Source: Silurus meridionalis (lineage: Eukaryota; Chordata; Actinopteri; Siluriformes; Siluridae). Taken from it: a DNA stretch of 64,000 nucleotides. The notes beneath the pieces were generated by a model. That model made no database searches, was not told the DNA's origin, and worked only from the letters and a program-made list of their open reading frames with translations. Below are positions 21,331 through 33,490 of the stretch, in pieces. The DNA lies in contig NC_060901.1 of NCBI RefSeq assembly GCF_014805685.1, positions 20,202,405 through 20,266,404 of the forward strand, given 5' to 3'. The position numbers and the translations under genes were made by a program. Position 1 is the first letter of the stretch; every line of letters starts with the position of its first letter.

Positions 21331-22869
21331 TATAAATTGAAAGTTTACATCATGTGGCAATGCTAATGATTTATACTGATTTATAATGATTTATAATGAA
21401 ATGCCAGTGTTGCTCCATGAACCAGTTCATTTTATCAGTTTGTTTGCTTGATATTAACCAAAATTCTGCTTATTTTCTTTTCCTTCGTCACTGAGACGTG
21501 GCAGTTTTCCTCATTCTCCCTGTCTGCCTGTCTGTCTGTCTGTCTGGGATCAATGGGGCCAACCAAATAAATCACACATCAAAATGGCCAGCGAAAGAAT
21601 CATTTGCTTTTCATGATACAGTGTGCGAAAGAGGGAGAAGTGAAGAAAGAGAGGAAGAATAGAGATTAAATGAACTCAATACAAAGGAATTGCAGTGAGA
21701 TCATGGACAAACTGATGTCATCCTTCTAATAGAACATGGATCTAAACGAGTAATTAATAAAATCATGTCATTAAATTCTCACCGTGTAGAATGAACTCAA
21801 CCGTCGCATTGAAACCACCACACCAGCGTTATGAGTGAAGTTCTCAGAGCTCCAGCACCATGCGGTTTTTATTCTGGCTCGTGACTCGGAGTCGAGATGG
21901 TGGGATTGTGGCTCGGCCTCCCACCAGGGCTTTTAATAGCTTCTGACAGGCAAATCAAAGTAGGAGATGGAAAGCTGCACTAAATGGCAGCGCTTTATTA
22001 ATTACAGGGCAGGTGGACTGCAGCGAGCCGGAAGTAATGACAGCGTCTCTGAGCCATGTGAGGTTCCTCTCATATTAAATGAAGCGTAATTCTCACTGTA
22101 TGGGGCGGAAATACAGGGGAGGAAATTGCTTTGGGAAAACGGTGTGGGGAAAAAAGTTCAAAACTGTTCTACCAGGCGACACGGCTGATATAAACAATTA
22201 CTTCAGCTTTAGGGGATTGTGTTAGCAGGAATCCATTGGTTGCATATGGAAGATAACGTGCAAGAATTCTGGTGTTCGTATGAACTGTATACGTTCCGAC
22301 CGAGATAGACATCGATACCGAAGGCAAGCATTCCAACATCAGGCCAATTCTCCACAGTGAGCCTGTTTTTTTAAATAATGCTAATCCCCACATCTGCTCA
22401 GGCAGAGCATGGAGTCTGGCTTCCTGCCGTACATATTGTGTTGCTGCTTGTGCAGAACATTGTGGGTGGTTAAGGAGGCGTTGATACACAGGAGAGAGAA
22501 TACAACGAAACAAAACATGCATACTCCATCCGTCTGTACACAGCGTCTCAAAAACATCAAAACCTCACCATTAGAACGATCCTGACCTACAGGTCATGTC
22601 TCTGCCGGACGAACGGAAATGAAAACATAAACAGAAACTGGGATTTGTTCTTTTTTTATTGAAAGGTCCAAGATATTCTGTAAAGAACGTTCAAAATTAA
22701 TATTGAGGAACGTATTCATCTGTTCGAGAAGGACTCACACGGCGTTATTCAAAATCCCACCAAACCTTCCTCGACTCATACGTTTCCTCACAACATCACT
22801 GCAGAACTCCCTTAGCTTTATTAGCTTTAATAACACCTGTATACCTGCTCAGTCATGCAAATGTTCAAT
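21331..22869. other. Unique sequence with a (CTGT)n tract
   Basis: A (CTGT)n tract lies at 21519-21546. Otherwise no recognised repeat. The 117-codon minus-strand frame at 22169-22522 has no domain I can identify. Confidence 0.45.
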
Positions 22870-23290
22870 CAACCAATCAGGTGGAAGCAGCACAACACCA
22901 AAACTCACGCAGACACTGGATTTTTATTCACATTAAACATCAAAACCAGGAGAAATCCTTGAACGTGGCATGTCAGGGTTATTTCAGTATTTCAGAAAAT
23001 CCAGATCTTAGAACTGTCTCGAATGTTTATACAGAATGGGGCAAAAACACATCCAGCATTGAGCATATCTTGTTGATGAGAGGAGAATGACAGCCAGATG
23101 GCCTCGAGCTGACAGGAAGAAATACATAATCCATAAATAAAGAACTACTCTTTGCAACTGTGGTGAGCAGAAAAGCATCTCAGAATCCACAACCTCGGAG
23201 CAGATGAGCTACAAGATAACGATGTGGAGACCACTTCAGGTCCCACTCCTGTCAGGCAAAAACCCATGCTGGTGCTGCAGTGGGCAACCA
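22870..23290 (+). pseudogene. Tc1-like transposase N-terminal relic (family C)
   Basis: The plus strand carries the N-terminal half of a fish Tc1-like transposase in broken frames. Near 22960 it reads LERGMSG (usual form FERGMVVG). About 23070-23090 it reads LVDERRMTARWPRADRK, and at 23150-23190 CGEQKSISEST. About 23245-23290 it reads VPLLSGKNP followed by sequence matching the LRLQWA region, where recognisable homology stops. Several stops and frameshifts are present and no catalytic core remains. The region 22830-22900 resembles the untranslated 5' part of the same family. Confidence 0.75.
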
Positions 23291-24971
23291 CTAAACCTGT
23301 AGACTGCAAACAACATTGTCTTATTTTCCTACTTTCTTTTCTTTCATTTGTGAATTTTCAGTGTTTTTGGGAGATTTCAGTGTTTAAGTGTATTTTGTTT
23401 TTAGACATGGGGAAAATTTGAGGTGAAAATGGTACATTCTTTATGATTTATGCTCATCAGTGTTAAAGTAACAATAGATAAAGATTTAAATATGAGCGTA
23501 GCAAACATTTTTTACTAATGTTTATACCCTGGAATGATGGTTTAACGTTCTCCAACAGAGTTCTCCAACAAAAAGTGCCATTTTCAATATTTCTGTTCCC
23601 CTCCCTAACACTTTATTTAGCCAGAAAACAGAAGTTGAACTTCATCTACACATTGAATGGGAGCATGGACGTAATGTACCTGCACACTGGTGTGATTCAG
23701 CTCCACTGGCCTTCTTTCTTAGGGAGACACTTTGATCATTCTCTGCCCCACTACAGGCATTTTTCATCGCCTGCCATACGGCAAAGTCCCACTTCCTGGT
23801 TGATTATTGCCTTCTGGAGCGACTGTTCTCTTAAACATAAACACATATGGTGCAGATTTGTCTCATGAAGGCACACATTCTTTGCTCCTTAACTGTTTTG
23901 GAGTCTGAGTTATCCACAGCTCAGGACTCTACATTATTTACGTCTAGAGTTAGGAGGTCGCTCGGGGATGTTAAGTTTTCTCCTTCAGCTCGGGTTCAAG
24001 GTGATAACTTCATACCACACTCAAGAGGCAATCAAACACCAATCCAGCCTGTTCTTTCATTTCTGCAACAGTGGACAACCATAGGGAGATAAGAACAATA
24101 AATAAATAATATAATGCATTTGCTGTGTTTTGTAATGTGCAGTTTGAAATTAAGCTCATTTCCCAAATTGACACTTTCCAAAGAAAATAAATTAAACTTT
24201 TATAAAGTTCTTATTAACCGCACTTTAGCAGTTGCTTTCAGTGATCCTTTATTATAGTGAACTTTACACTAAAATTGTAGCTCAGCAACTACAGCAGACA
24301 TGCACCAGTATTAACGCAACAAGCTAATTAGCTAACCTTAGTGATAATGCTAATGTTGATCATTACTTTCCCAGCATTGTGATTAGCATGGCCTGTTACA
24401 CGCATTTCAGTTCCCTGCCTGTGAATGAATGAACTTTAAAACCTGAAAATACTGAAAGTTAATGAAAAGTTGAGAAATGAGACGTTACGCCGTTTACGCT
24501 GCTTGTTGAGTTTCTGTAATGGGTGAAAGGACTCGTAGTTGAGCCCAGATCATTTTTGATAATTTTTACCGCATGTAAGTGGAAAATTACACTATCACTA
24601 AAATGCAGTGATTTTAATACCGACAACGACAAAAATCTGCCGAACAAAATGTCGCTATAAGACGTGTCGTCTTGTCCTCGCATCCTGAAATACAGGACAC
24701 GATTCTGGCTCATTTTCTACTTGTCTGCTCTGTGATTATGAATTAAAAAAAGCCGTGAGCTGGAACACAAAATCTGCCTGTATCAGTGAGAGGAGAAAAG
24801 GCGTAGCCATGCGTAGCCATGCAACTTCTCCCAAAAAAAGCCAGAGACGAGACTTCTGATTTCTGTCTCCAAATGAACCTGCACTGATGTAACTTAGGGA
24901 AATAATCACCGAATGAATCATTTTGGTGAAAGCAATCTAAATATTCGAGTCACTGGAATGAGTCAATGTTA
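23291..24971. other. Unique sequence
   Basis: No recognised repeat or exon. GCGTAGCCAT is duplicated in tandem at about 24799-24820. Confidence 0.4.
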
Positions 24972-24994
24972 CCACCACCACCACCACCACCACA
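24972..24994. repeat. (CCA)n microsatellite
   Basis: About eight ACC units. Confidence 0.92.
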
Positions 24995-25065
24995 AATCAT
25001 CCCTAACGGGATGTGTGCTTCAGGGCCCTGGTGGATCGGGAATGGATCCTTCAGAAAAGATCCTG

Positions 25066-25240
25066 AATAGAATTTATTTTTACCTCATTTTAACAGACGC
25101 CGTTATCCAGAGCAACTTACATTTATCTCACATATACAGCTGAGCAGTTACGGGTTATTTAGTAGCAGCTTTGTGGTGCTGGGATTTGAACCCATGACCT
25201 TCAAATCAGAAGTACAACATCTTATCCAATACTTTTTTAA
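25066..25240 (-). mobile_element. tRNA-related SINE copy
   Basis: The plus strand reads GACGCCGTTATCCAGAGCAA, then CAGCTGAGCAGTTACGGGTT, then GGTGCTGGGATTTGAACCC. On the minus strand it begins with a tRNA-like head (GATAAG...GGTCATGGGTTCAAATCCCA), which contains a good match to the box B consensus GGTTCRANTCC. The 3' end carries GCTCTGGATAACGGCGTC. Most of the middle GGGCCCTTGAGCAAGG segment is missing. Confidence 0.75.
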
Positions 25241-25252
25241 TAAAATCACAGA

Positions 25253-25420
25253 TCATTTACATTTATGGCATTTGGCAGAGGCCTTTATCCAGAGGGAATT
25301 ACAGCTGAGCAATTGAGGGTTAAGGGCCTTGCTCAAGGGCCCAAGATTGGCTGCTGGGTGGGATTTGATCTCAGGATCTTTCAATCACAAGTCCAATCAT
25401 TAACCAATGACCTACTATTT
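25253..25420 (-). mobile_element. tRNA-related SINE copy, second of a same-strand pair
   Basis: The plus strand contains GGCATTTGGCAGAGGCCTTT and ATCCAGAGGGAATTAC at the 3' end of the element, and AAGGGCCTTGCTCAAGGGCC in the middle. A box B-like TGAGATCAAATCCCA appears on the minus strand. It lies about 15 bp from the previous copy and in the same orientation, so the two form a head-to-tail pair that kept different parts of the middle segment. Confidence 0.75.
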
Positions 25421-26511
25421 CCCTTGAAAGCCTTGAAGGAATTTTTTTTTTTTACTGACATGGTTTTGGGAACTTCAGCAATGGTTGGTGTTATTTCTGA
25501 GGGAAGCGATAAGCAGTCACAGTTATGTTTTGAAAGAGGAGCAGGACTTGATGTTCCTATCCTTCATTTAGCTTCATGCTACTTACTTTATAAAGTTAAA
25601 GCTCAAACATCAGTGCACCGCTTCACCCCTGCAACATTACCTTAGTTGTTTTTCTCATATCTTGGAATCAATATGAAAAAAATGTCTTCCCAGAAATCAG
25701 ATCAGATCATTAGCATCTAATGCCTGAGAGAAATTAGTGCTCCATCTGGAGCTTAATCCTGATAATGCTGCTCCGAATCCACTTGGAGAAATTCTTAAAA
25801 CAAAACTCCAGACTAAAGATCTTCTTTCCCCAAATGAATTAGCGGTAGTTCAGATTTACCTCAGATATGTAATAAGCGAGCAAAGTTTATGATGTTTCTT
25901 AAAAAAAAACATTCCATTTCATTTCTATTCCCGCCGTTATTCTGCTGCCTCCTGAACTGACAGGAAATAAAATATTTATGTTCTGTGATCTCCAGGAAAA
26001 GCTGTTCGGTTTACTGGGTAAAGAACAGGCAGCTAGCATGAATGCTAAACTGTGATGACTCAGCATATGCTGTTATTTCACTGAGTTTCTCTTAGAGGTT
26101 AGAATGCTGGAACACTTTGATCGCCGCCGTGTTTAGCGTGCGGCGCTTTATGCTACGCCTGTTTAACAAGTCAGCGCGTAGGGAAATTTATTACGCTTCG
26201 GTCACGTGACTAATGGAAACGAGGAGCCAGATGACAGCGTTCACTGTTACCGATAGCTGCTGATTGTTTTTGAGTCAGGAAGATCAGCCGCAGTCTGAAC
26301 CTGTGTGTTAAAGATTCTCTGTAATGAGGACGTGGACAAACAGAGTAATGCAAAGTCTCATAAGAGTTACACATTTCCAAAAATATATACATAAATCAAT
26401 TTGCAATTAATATACAAAACGTGTAATTAATGAAGTAATATGGTAAAATAATAAAAAAAAAAAAGGACTTTTGTAGGAATTTCATTAAGAAATTTATTTT
26501 TAGTGAAGCTC
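25421..26511. other. Unique sequence
   Basis: A T-run near 25441. The 126-codon plus-strand frame at 25265-25645 starts in the SINE and is not a gene. Confidence 0.45.
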
Positions 26512-26533
26512 ATACTACTACTACTACTACTAC

Positions 26534-26564
<31 letters not shown>
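26512..26564. repeat. (ACT)n(AAT)n compound microsatellite
   Basis: About eight ACT units lead into about ten AAT units. Confidence 0.95.
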
Positions 26565-26565
<1 letters not shown>

Positions 26566-26604
26566 TGGCATTATATCTATTATACCTACATACGGTTTGT
26601 CAAA

Positions 26605-26712
26605 TGTACATTTATATCATTTGGATCATCATTGTAAATAATTAAGCAGGTTTAGGGCCTTTGATCAGGGGCCCGGCAGTGGCAGCTTGGTGGCTGAGCT
26701 CAAACTTCCCCT
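26605..26712 (-). mobile_element. tRNA-related SINE fragment
   Basis: The plus strand shows CATTTATATCATTTGGATCATC, TTTAGGGCCTTTGATCAGGG and CCCGGCAGTGGCAGCTTGGT, the 3' half of the same SINE family. The tRNA-like head is lost. Confidence 0.6.
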
Positions 26713-28565
26713 ATATTCTGCCTGATGATAAACACTGAGCTGAGAGAGGAACGTAATTTGGATGCATGTAAGTGAATTGGGATAAACATTTATTTATTTT
26801 CATTAGCGTTAACATTCTAACAGCTGGAATCGGACTGGAAATGGATTAAGATGCTGAATAGAGAAGCTGAATGAATCCCAATGTATGTCAGTTCCATGGG
26901 TTTGTTAATATGGATCAGATCATGTCGGATTTATGAAAAACAAATGGTGTGAATGAAATCTATGTGGAACTGCTGCATGTCTACTGAAATGAGATTCGTC
27001 TGTTCTAGAGTTCTATAGGGTTCTGTTTCAGGGTGAATAATAAACTCAGTGTACTGTACATCAGAACATCTTCCCTATTACTTATTCATTTTATGAATAA
27101 AACCTTAACAGAAGAAATGTAACAAATTTCTAAAAGGTATTAAATAATTTTCTAAAGAAATTTCCAGACAGAAGCAGCTGAAGTTTGGAGCGGCTCTGGG
27201 AGACGTGATGCTCAGAGCTGCTTCAGTACGTCTGACTTTGCCCATGGAATGTTCCATTTCCTTTTTCATGGACTTATTTTTAGGACTCTAATTTGCACCC
27301 AGGGTGTTTTTTTTTTCTCCAGCTGACCTTTTCATACGTTTTCATATTAAAAGCAAGCAATTTGCTTAGCAGGAAAATGTCTGGATTTTATTGTTATATA
27401 TATACACTGGGCTCTGTACCGTGCCTAAAATAGCGTAATATATAGAGTATAAAATAATCTGGAAATCTCTATGTAGTTCATTGGGTTTGCTGAAAAAGGT
27501 TTAAAAAAAAAAAAGTGACAGACTGAAGACAAACCAGCTTCGTAGCTCGCCACTGCATTATTGTATTTTCCAGCCGCTAAGCGAAGGAAGCATCCTTACG
27601 TAACGCTCTGAGGATTGTGACAGGAAACAAATCATGAAAAAAAAAAAACAATGATCTGTGGGCTTTTTATTTTTTATTCCACAGGAATTGACATTGCAGT
27701 TAATCTCAGGAACGCTGGGATTCTGTATCCCAGTCGACAGAAGCGACTAAACCTTCACTTCCATGCGCTCATCAAGTTGCACGAAATATTGCTTTTGCAT
27801 GCATATGCAACACAGCTGTCTATGTTTCTGAATAAACACGCTTCTATAACACGGTGATTGCTGTGTGCTGGAAAATCATGAATTAAACATTTCATGGTCC
27901 GTCAGGCTCTGAAGGAGGGGACACGTCTAAACGCTCGCATATTCTCTAATTGCTCGTGTAAGACAAACAGAATAATGCAGAAAAGGCGCAGGACGGCATC
28001 CCGAGGAGAGACAGAGCAGCCTGACAGCTGAACGAATTGGTATTGAGTGGATTTTCGGGCGAAAAGCTGCTGTAAATTCCAGCACCGTGCGTGCAAAAAG
28101 AGTTCATTTTTATTTTCCACCTTCCCCCAGAGGAGCCTCAATAGACGCAATTTAAACACAAAAACTCCAGAACGCCCAAGCAAGCGAACGCAACAGCGGG
28201 CCAGATAAACTCGCTTTTGTCCAGGAAATGAATGGGGAAGTTTGATTGAAGTGTAAAAGCTGAGGTGCCGTCTCCCTTCAACCGCCTTTCACATGACTTT
28301 TTCCTCACTCTTTCTCCTAAAAATTGAATAGCACCAACGTGTCGCCGAGTGCAGTGTGAAATACACAAATGGAAGTAATTACCATGCAGAATTCTTATGA
28401 TTAAGACTTCAGGCATAAATATTCCACTGGGATTATAACTGGGATTACAGCTATACTAAATACATCTGATTGTGTTGGAGAGAAAGGAATCATCAATACA
28501 AAATTATTTACAAATTTAAAAAAAGGAACCACAGTGAAAGACAAATTACTACTAAAATGGTCAAA
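26713..28565. other. Unique sequence, CpG-retaining block
   Basis: 27700-28420 is repeat-free, keeps many CpG dinucleotides, and includes a palindrome-like TTTTGCATGCATATGCAA at about 27790-27810 with octamer-like cores. It is a candidate conserved non-coding region. No exon is supported. Confidence 0.4.
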
Positions 28566-28594
28566 ATCAATCAATCAATCAATCAATCAATCAA
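28566..28594. repeat. (TCAA)n microsatellite
   Basis: About seven TCAA units. Confidence 0.93.
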
Positions 28595-31500
28595 GAGTTT
28601 GGCTATTAATTAAATTCCAAAAAAACATTATTACTTAATTATCACGACAAATGTTTCATAGTCATGAGTATCTGAAGAGAACTGTGTTCAGAAATAACAA
28701 ATGACACCACCACCATGCTTCACTGTGCAGACCCCTGACCTGATCTACAAGATCCTAAAAATGCTCATGTCTCATAAAACAGATCAAAACAGAGCCAAAC
28801 CCTTTTCATGTGCACCGATTTTTCCCTCAGACACTTTACAGGAATAAGCAGCAGCGCAACCTTTCTTTCTCTCTTTTTTTTTTCTTTAATCGGTTTCGGA
28901 CAGGACTGTCACATAACATTAGATCGGATCTCCACCTCCTACTGAATCACACTGGTCACAGCGATTATTCTCAGACAATGCAAAAAAATGCACCTGATTA
29001 TGATGCAGTCATTCGGTTGTTTTTAACTGGAACCTAAAGAAAGATAAAGGTGGCTGGATGTCATGTTGTGGTGCAGGATATTGTTTTTATTTTTTTTTCC
29101 CCCGAAATATAACAGAGTCAAAGCACAGGCATGCATAGTCAATACGGCATATATACATAGCAACAATCTATTTACAAGTAGGCTGAGGTCAAAACAACAA
29201 CAACAACAAAAACCCACCGGAGTACAAACCAGACAAGCAACCAAGTGGAGCAGGAACCAAGACACACAACAGCTTCAGGTTGAACTTACACAAGGTGGTC
29301 ACCTTAAAGCAAACGAGACAAACAAGGCACTGATACGAAGAAACAAGCAGCAGACTTTTATCCTATTGGTCGATTTGCAGAAAGCAGTTTTATTTCACTG
29401 CAAATATTAACAACTGAGAAACGAACAAAAAATCTAAATGCTCAGAAATTCTTGATTCTGATTGTTCAGAAGGAGTTGGTTTGTTTTCTGTAGTGTGAAG
29501 ACACGAAGAATTTGGTTATTGACCACAGGAACTGATTATAATATTGTTTTTTTTACCCATTAATTATTTTATTTATTTACTTATTTATTTATTTAGTAAC
29601 CTGGTTATTTTATGATTGATTTACATTTGTCTCTCAGGTCTTTATTCATCGCTGCAGAATTCTTCTGCTCAGTTTCCAGCAGTGAAGCAGATCACAGCAT
29701 TACACAGATTCCAACATCCCAATCCAAAAAGTTTCCTGATCATTCCTTGAAGATGATAAACTCCCTTGCTGGCATTAAGGAACCCCTGCACTGCCATCTG
29801 CCTACTGTGATTGTGCTCTGATGCACTGATGGTTCTGTGAGAAAACTCATTTTCAGAATCTTCATTATCTTTTATTATGGTGCCCTTTGGCAAAGCGGAA
29901 TGGGACTGAAGATTCATTTTTAAACCGGGTAGAAAAATGGGTGCTGGACTTTGAAGGGGATCTTACGCATGTTTTGGAAGATTTTTTTTTTTAGCACCTG
30001 ATTACCAAACTACACTTCTTACACTCCTTTACATGGCAGAGTCCTTATGGACAATCAAGATGACAAAAACACCAGAATTTCACCTACGGCTTTACCATAA
30101 ACTAATAGCATGGACCAATAGAGTGCTAGCAAGCTAAGTGCGCCTAATGAATCTTTGCAACCTTTCAGAAATATATCAGCTTCTCATCTTCACATGGGCA
30201 ACTCAGCAAATCAGTGGCACAGAAGAATATTGCAAAATAATGATTAGCAGGAAGTCTTCAAGTTTTGTGTGCATCGTTTGCTGCCTTTCATTTCCCATAA
30301 TCCCATGTGGGAGCTCATACGTGGCAGTGATTCAGGACAAAACATTACAGGAGAAATATCTGCCATGATAAACAAATGGCCACTGGATTAATTATAATCC
30401 TGTATGAAAAACGTTCGGGGTTAGTGATCATATTCATGCGTTTTTTCTCATGCTATCGGGTGAAGCTGCAGCTCTTTAAATCCCATCTCCTGAGATAAAC
30501 CCAGAAAAATGGAACCAGTCAAGTTTTGCTCAAGTGAATAAAAAAATATATATTTTTTGCTCAAAGAAGATTTAAGTTCTAAGGAATTCGACCCTGACTT
30601 GGTGTTGAGGGAGTTTGACCAGTCCAGTATTGAGCAAGGTTACAGTCTGGGGAAGAACTCTCTCTCCGTCTCTGTCGAGAGGTTTTGTTATTTTCCCCTG
30701 ACCTTTAGCACCAGATCACCTCGGGTTATGTGCTTTTACCCCTGCACTGCTCTCTCTATAATAATAACTGCACTTTGAAAGACCCCTCTATAAAAACGAT
30801 TTCCTCTGAAGATAGAGGCTGGAAAGAGAAGTGATGAAGGACGGAGAGGTTGTTGACCACCTGACCTGCTCTCATGTTGGAATAAAGATATGTGAAGAAG
30901 GATCTGGTCATGTGCAGAGAACGTTTCTAAAGATTGCATGATTTGTTTGAGGAGGTGGAGATGGCTAGGTACTAGATGATGTAAGAACATTATTAACAGA
31001 AGGGTGAACATGTATCCCAATGCTGGCACTTTCATGTCTTTAGTTCTTCTTCTGGTCAGTATATTAGCCCAAAATTGCCTTTTGAGATCTCTGGGAATCG
31101 TTTTAGAGAATTGAATACATCCAATAGCTTCAATATGAGCATTCTCCAGACAGGGCAGAAGATTGAAGTGAACGCCTTCATTTTCAGCAGCTTCTCAATC
31201 TGGGTCAACATAGCAAAGAACACTACAAGGCATCACAGAACTATTTGATCTGGTCCACCATTTCCTTTACGTAGCCTTGAATATACAGCAAACTTCACAA
31301 CTTTTACACACAATCATGTGGATTCATTACACTGTTGTAGGTGGTCAAAGGCTCTAATCAACAGTGGCATTTCAAAATTTTCAAGCAGTAAATAAACATG
31401 GCGTGATCCAATGCTGAGGGTCAGAGACCATGAAGGAACTCAACCAGGAAGGCTGTGATACCATGAGGTCAGGGAGAAGTCAGCAGTAATGTTTGCAGCA

Positions 31501-33347
31501 TCATATGAGGACAATGTCTTTTGGCACACTGACTTATGAAGGTTGGTGCTTCCTATGACTGTGTGTGCAGCCTTGTGCTGCCATCTGTTGGCGTGTTAAT
31601 TGGCAAAATTAGTCTTGAAATTATTTGATACTACCAGGATTAGGCAGACTGTAGGTACGCAGTATGAACTTCCATCTAAACATTCTGTAGGTGAGAAACT
31701 GGAAGTAGTTCACGATGGCATTGTGAAGAAGGAAGAAAAGTCAGAAATACCTGTAGAGAAAGACATTTGTCACAGCATTGTCCATTTCTGTCATCCATAT
31801 CTAATAATAATCTTTGTCACTTTTACAGGTGCTTTGGCTCTCCTACAGCTGGAAAGATGGATATGTTCAGGGATCCTGCTGTTAGGATTATGATTTTCTT
31901 TTTCTTTTTGTTATCAAAGGGACAAGAAGAAAAATCTCTCCGAAGGTGCGGTGTGGTTTTCTGCAGCGCCGATCAATAAAACTCCATCAGTGAAGTCTTG
32001 GAAAGAAGACATGTAGAGGAGAAAAAAAGACCTGCGCTCTTAGCCATGACTTCCCAGAGTCGAAGGTCTTCAGGTGGAGGTTATGAAACCGGTGCCATTA
32101 CATCATTGTCTGGCGCCGCTCCCTTACTCACGGAATGAAAGTCGCCTTAAAGTCACCTTAAATCGCTTTTTATTGAAAGATAGATATTCGTCCTAACATC
32201 CTTTTAAAACGGCTCACAAGAGAGCAGGATGAAAAGCGAGGCTGCTTCTGTTCGGCTTCGAATGCGAGGAACTTCGGATGAAACTAATTTCACCTCTAAA
32301 GGAACAGACAGATGTGAAATACAGGAAGAATGCAGGGCAATGAAAACCCAATAATTCTAGAAATACCGTCTCGCCGTCTCGTTCTGTCTTTCACATCTTT
32401 CCTCTTTACACTCATACAGTTGCAAAGAAATCATGTGTATGTCAAGGAGTTCACGTCGATTTGTTTTTACTGCTGTTGTTTTTGCCTTCGCTCCCTCACA
32501 CCTGCTGATCGTCCCCGAAACACTCAGAGGAAAATCTCAGAGTTTCACACACTCAGAAGTGAGAGCTGGTTTAGATTAGCCAGCGCCCTGCTAACAGAGT
32601 ACAACATGATTTAGATTTAATAAAACGCTTCTCATGGAGGATAAAATGTGGTGACACGTGTCCATTTTTACGTCATGGTCAATTTTTTAATAATAATAAT
32701 TTTTTCACAAGATTTACATAAAACACACTCGTAAATTTACTCACGTTTACAAGTCCCTTCCTGAACACTTTTCCTTCTTTATGATTTTTACGTGATAAAG
32801 TTGCATGTGTTTTGATTCTCAGGATCGTATGATGCCACGTGCACTGCGTGTGTTTTCTCTGTAACGGAGAAGTGTGTGAGCTGTAAAACTGAAGACTGAT
32901 GACATAAAGAGCTGAAATTCTTCTGCCTGGTTCTTGGTTTTAATTGAATTGTAGAACACTTTAAATAACTTCTGGAAAGTTGATATGCGTCGTGTCTTAG
33001 CATGTTTTTACTTTAGAGACACGTTTGTAATGTTCTTTAGTCTTTTGTCTCAAAGCAGGTAAGAAAATCTTCCTCTATTCTTCTTATTCATTTGTTGTTG
33101 TTGTTTGCTGCATCACGTCTCGTGTGCTTGTGTCCGTTTCCTGCAGCGGATGTTTGCTCTTGCGTTGTGTATTAATGGCGGGTGCCTTGTGGGAGGTCTG
33201 TTTGTTTGGAAATATAATAAACTGTGAGAGGAAGACAGCCGAGTGTGTGTCATTAGGTACAGTAATGGCCCCCTCTGTGGTTTCAGAGAGATGGTGTGTG
33301 TTCGGCTCGTCCAAGAAACAAGGAGAGATTCGCTGGGCCAGCTCTTA

Positions 33348-33349
<2 letters not shown>
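28595..33349. other. Long stretch without recognised genes
   Basis: Contains a short (CAA)n tract near 29193-29210 and a (TTTA)n tract at 29561-29595. Frames of 60-115 codons in this stretch (for example 29063-29410, 30736-31035, 31600-31893) show no domain I recognise and no shared splice structure. 29,700-31,500 reads like decayed sequence of unknown origin. Confidence 0.45.
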
Positions 33350-33392
<43 letters not shown>

Positions 33393-33449
33393 TGTGTGGC
33401 TCAGAGATGAACCAGAGTCTAATAAAATGTGACAGCTATCATGACTCAC

Positions 33450-33489
<40 letters not shown>
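33350..33489. repeat. (CA)n and (TG)n arrays as an inverted pair
   Basis: A (CA)19 tract at 33350-33387 and a (TG)19 tract at 33452-33489 are of near-equal length and complementary, with a loop of about 64 bp. Confidence 0.92.

Positions 33490-33490
<1 letters not shown>

Noticed and set aside
31600..31979. Plus-strand frames with a hydrophobic segment and lysine-rich stretch
   Set aside because: A single possible membrane-like stretch without any family resemblance is not enough for a gene call.
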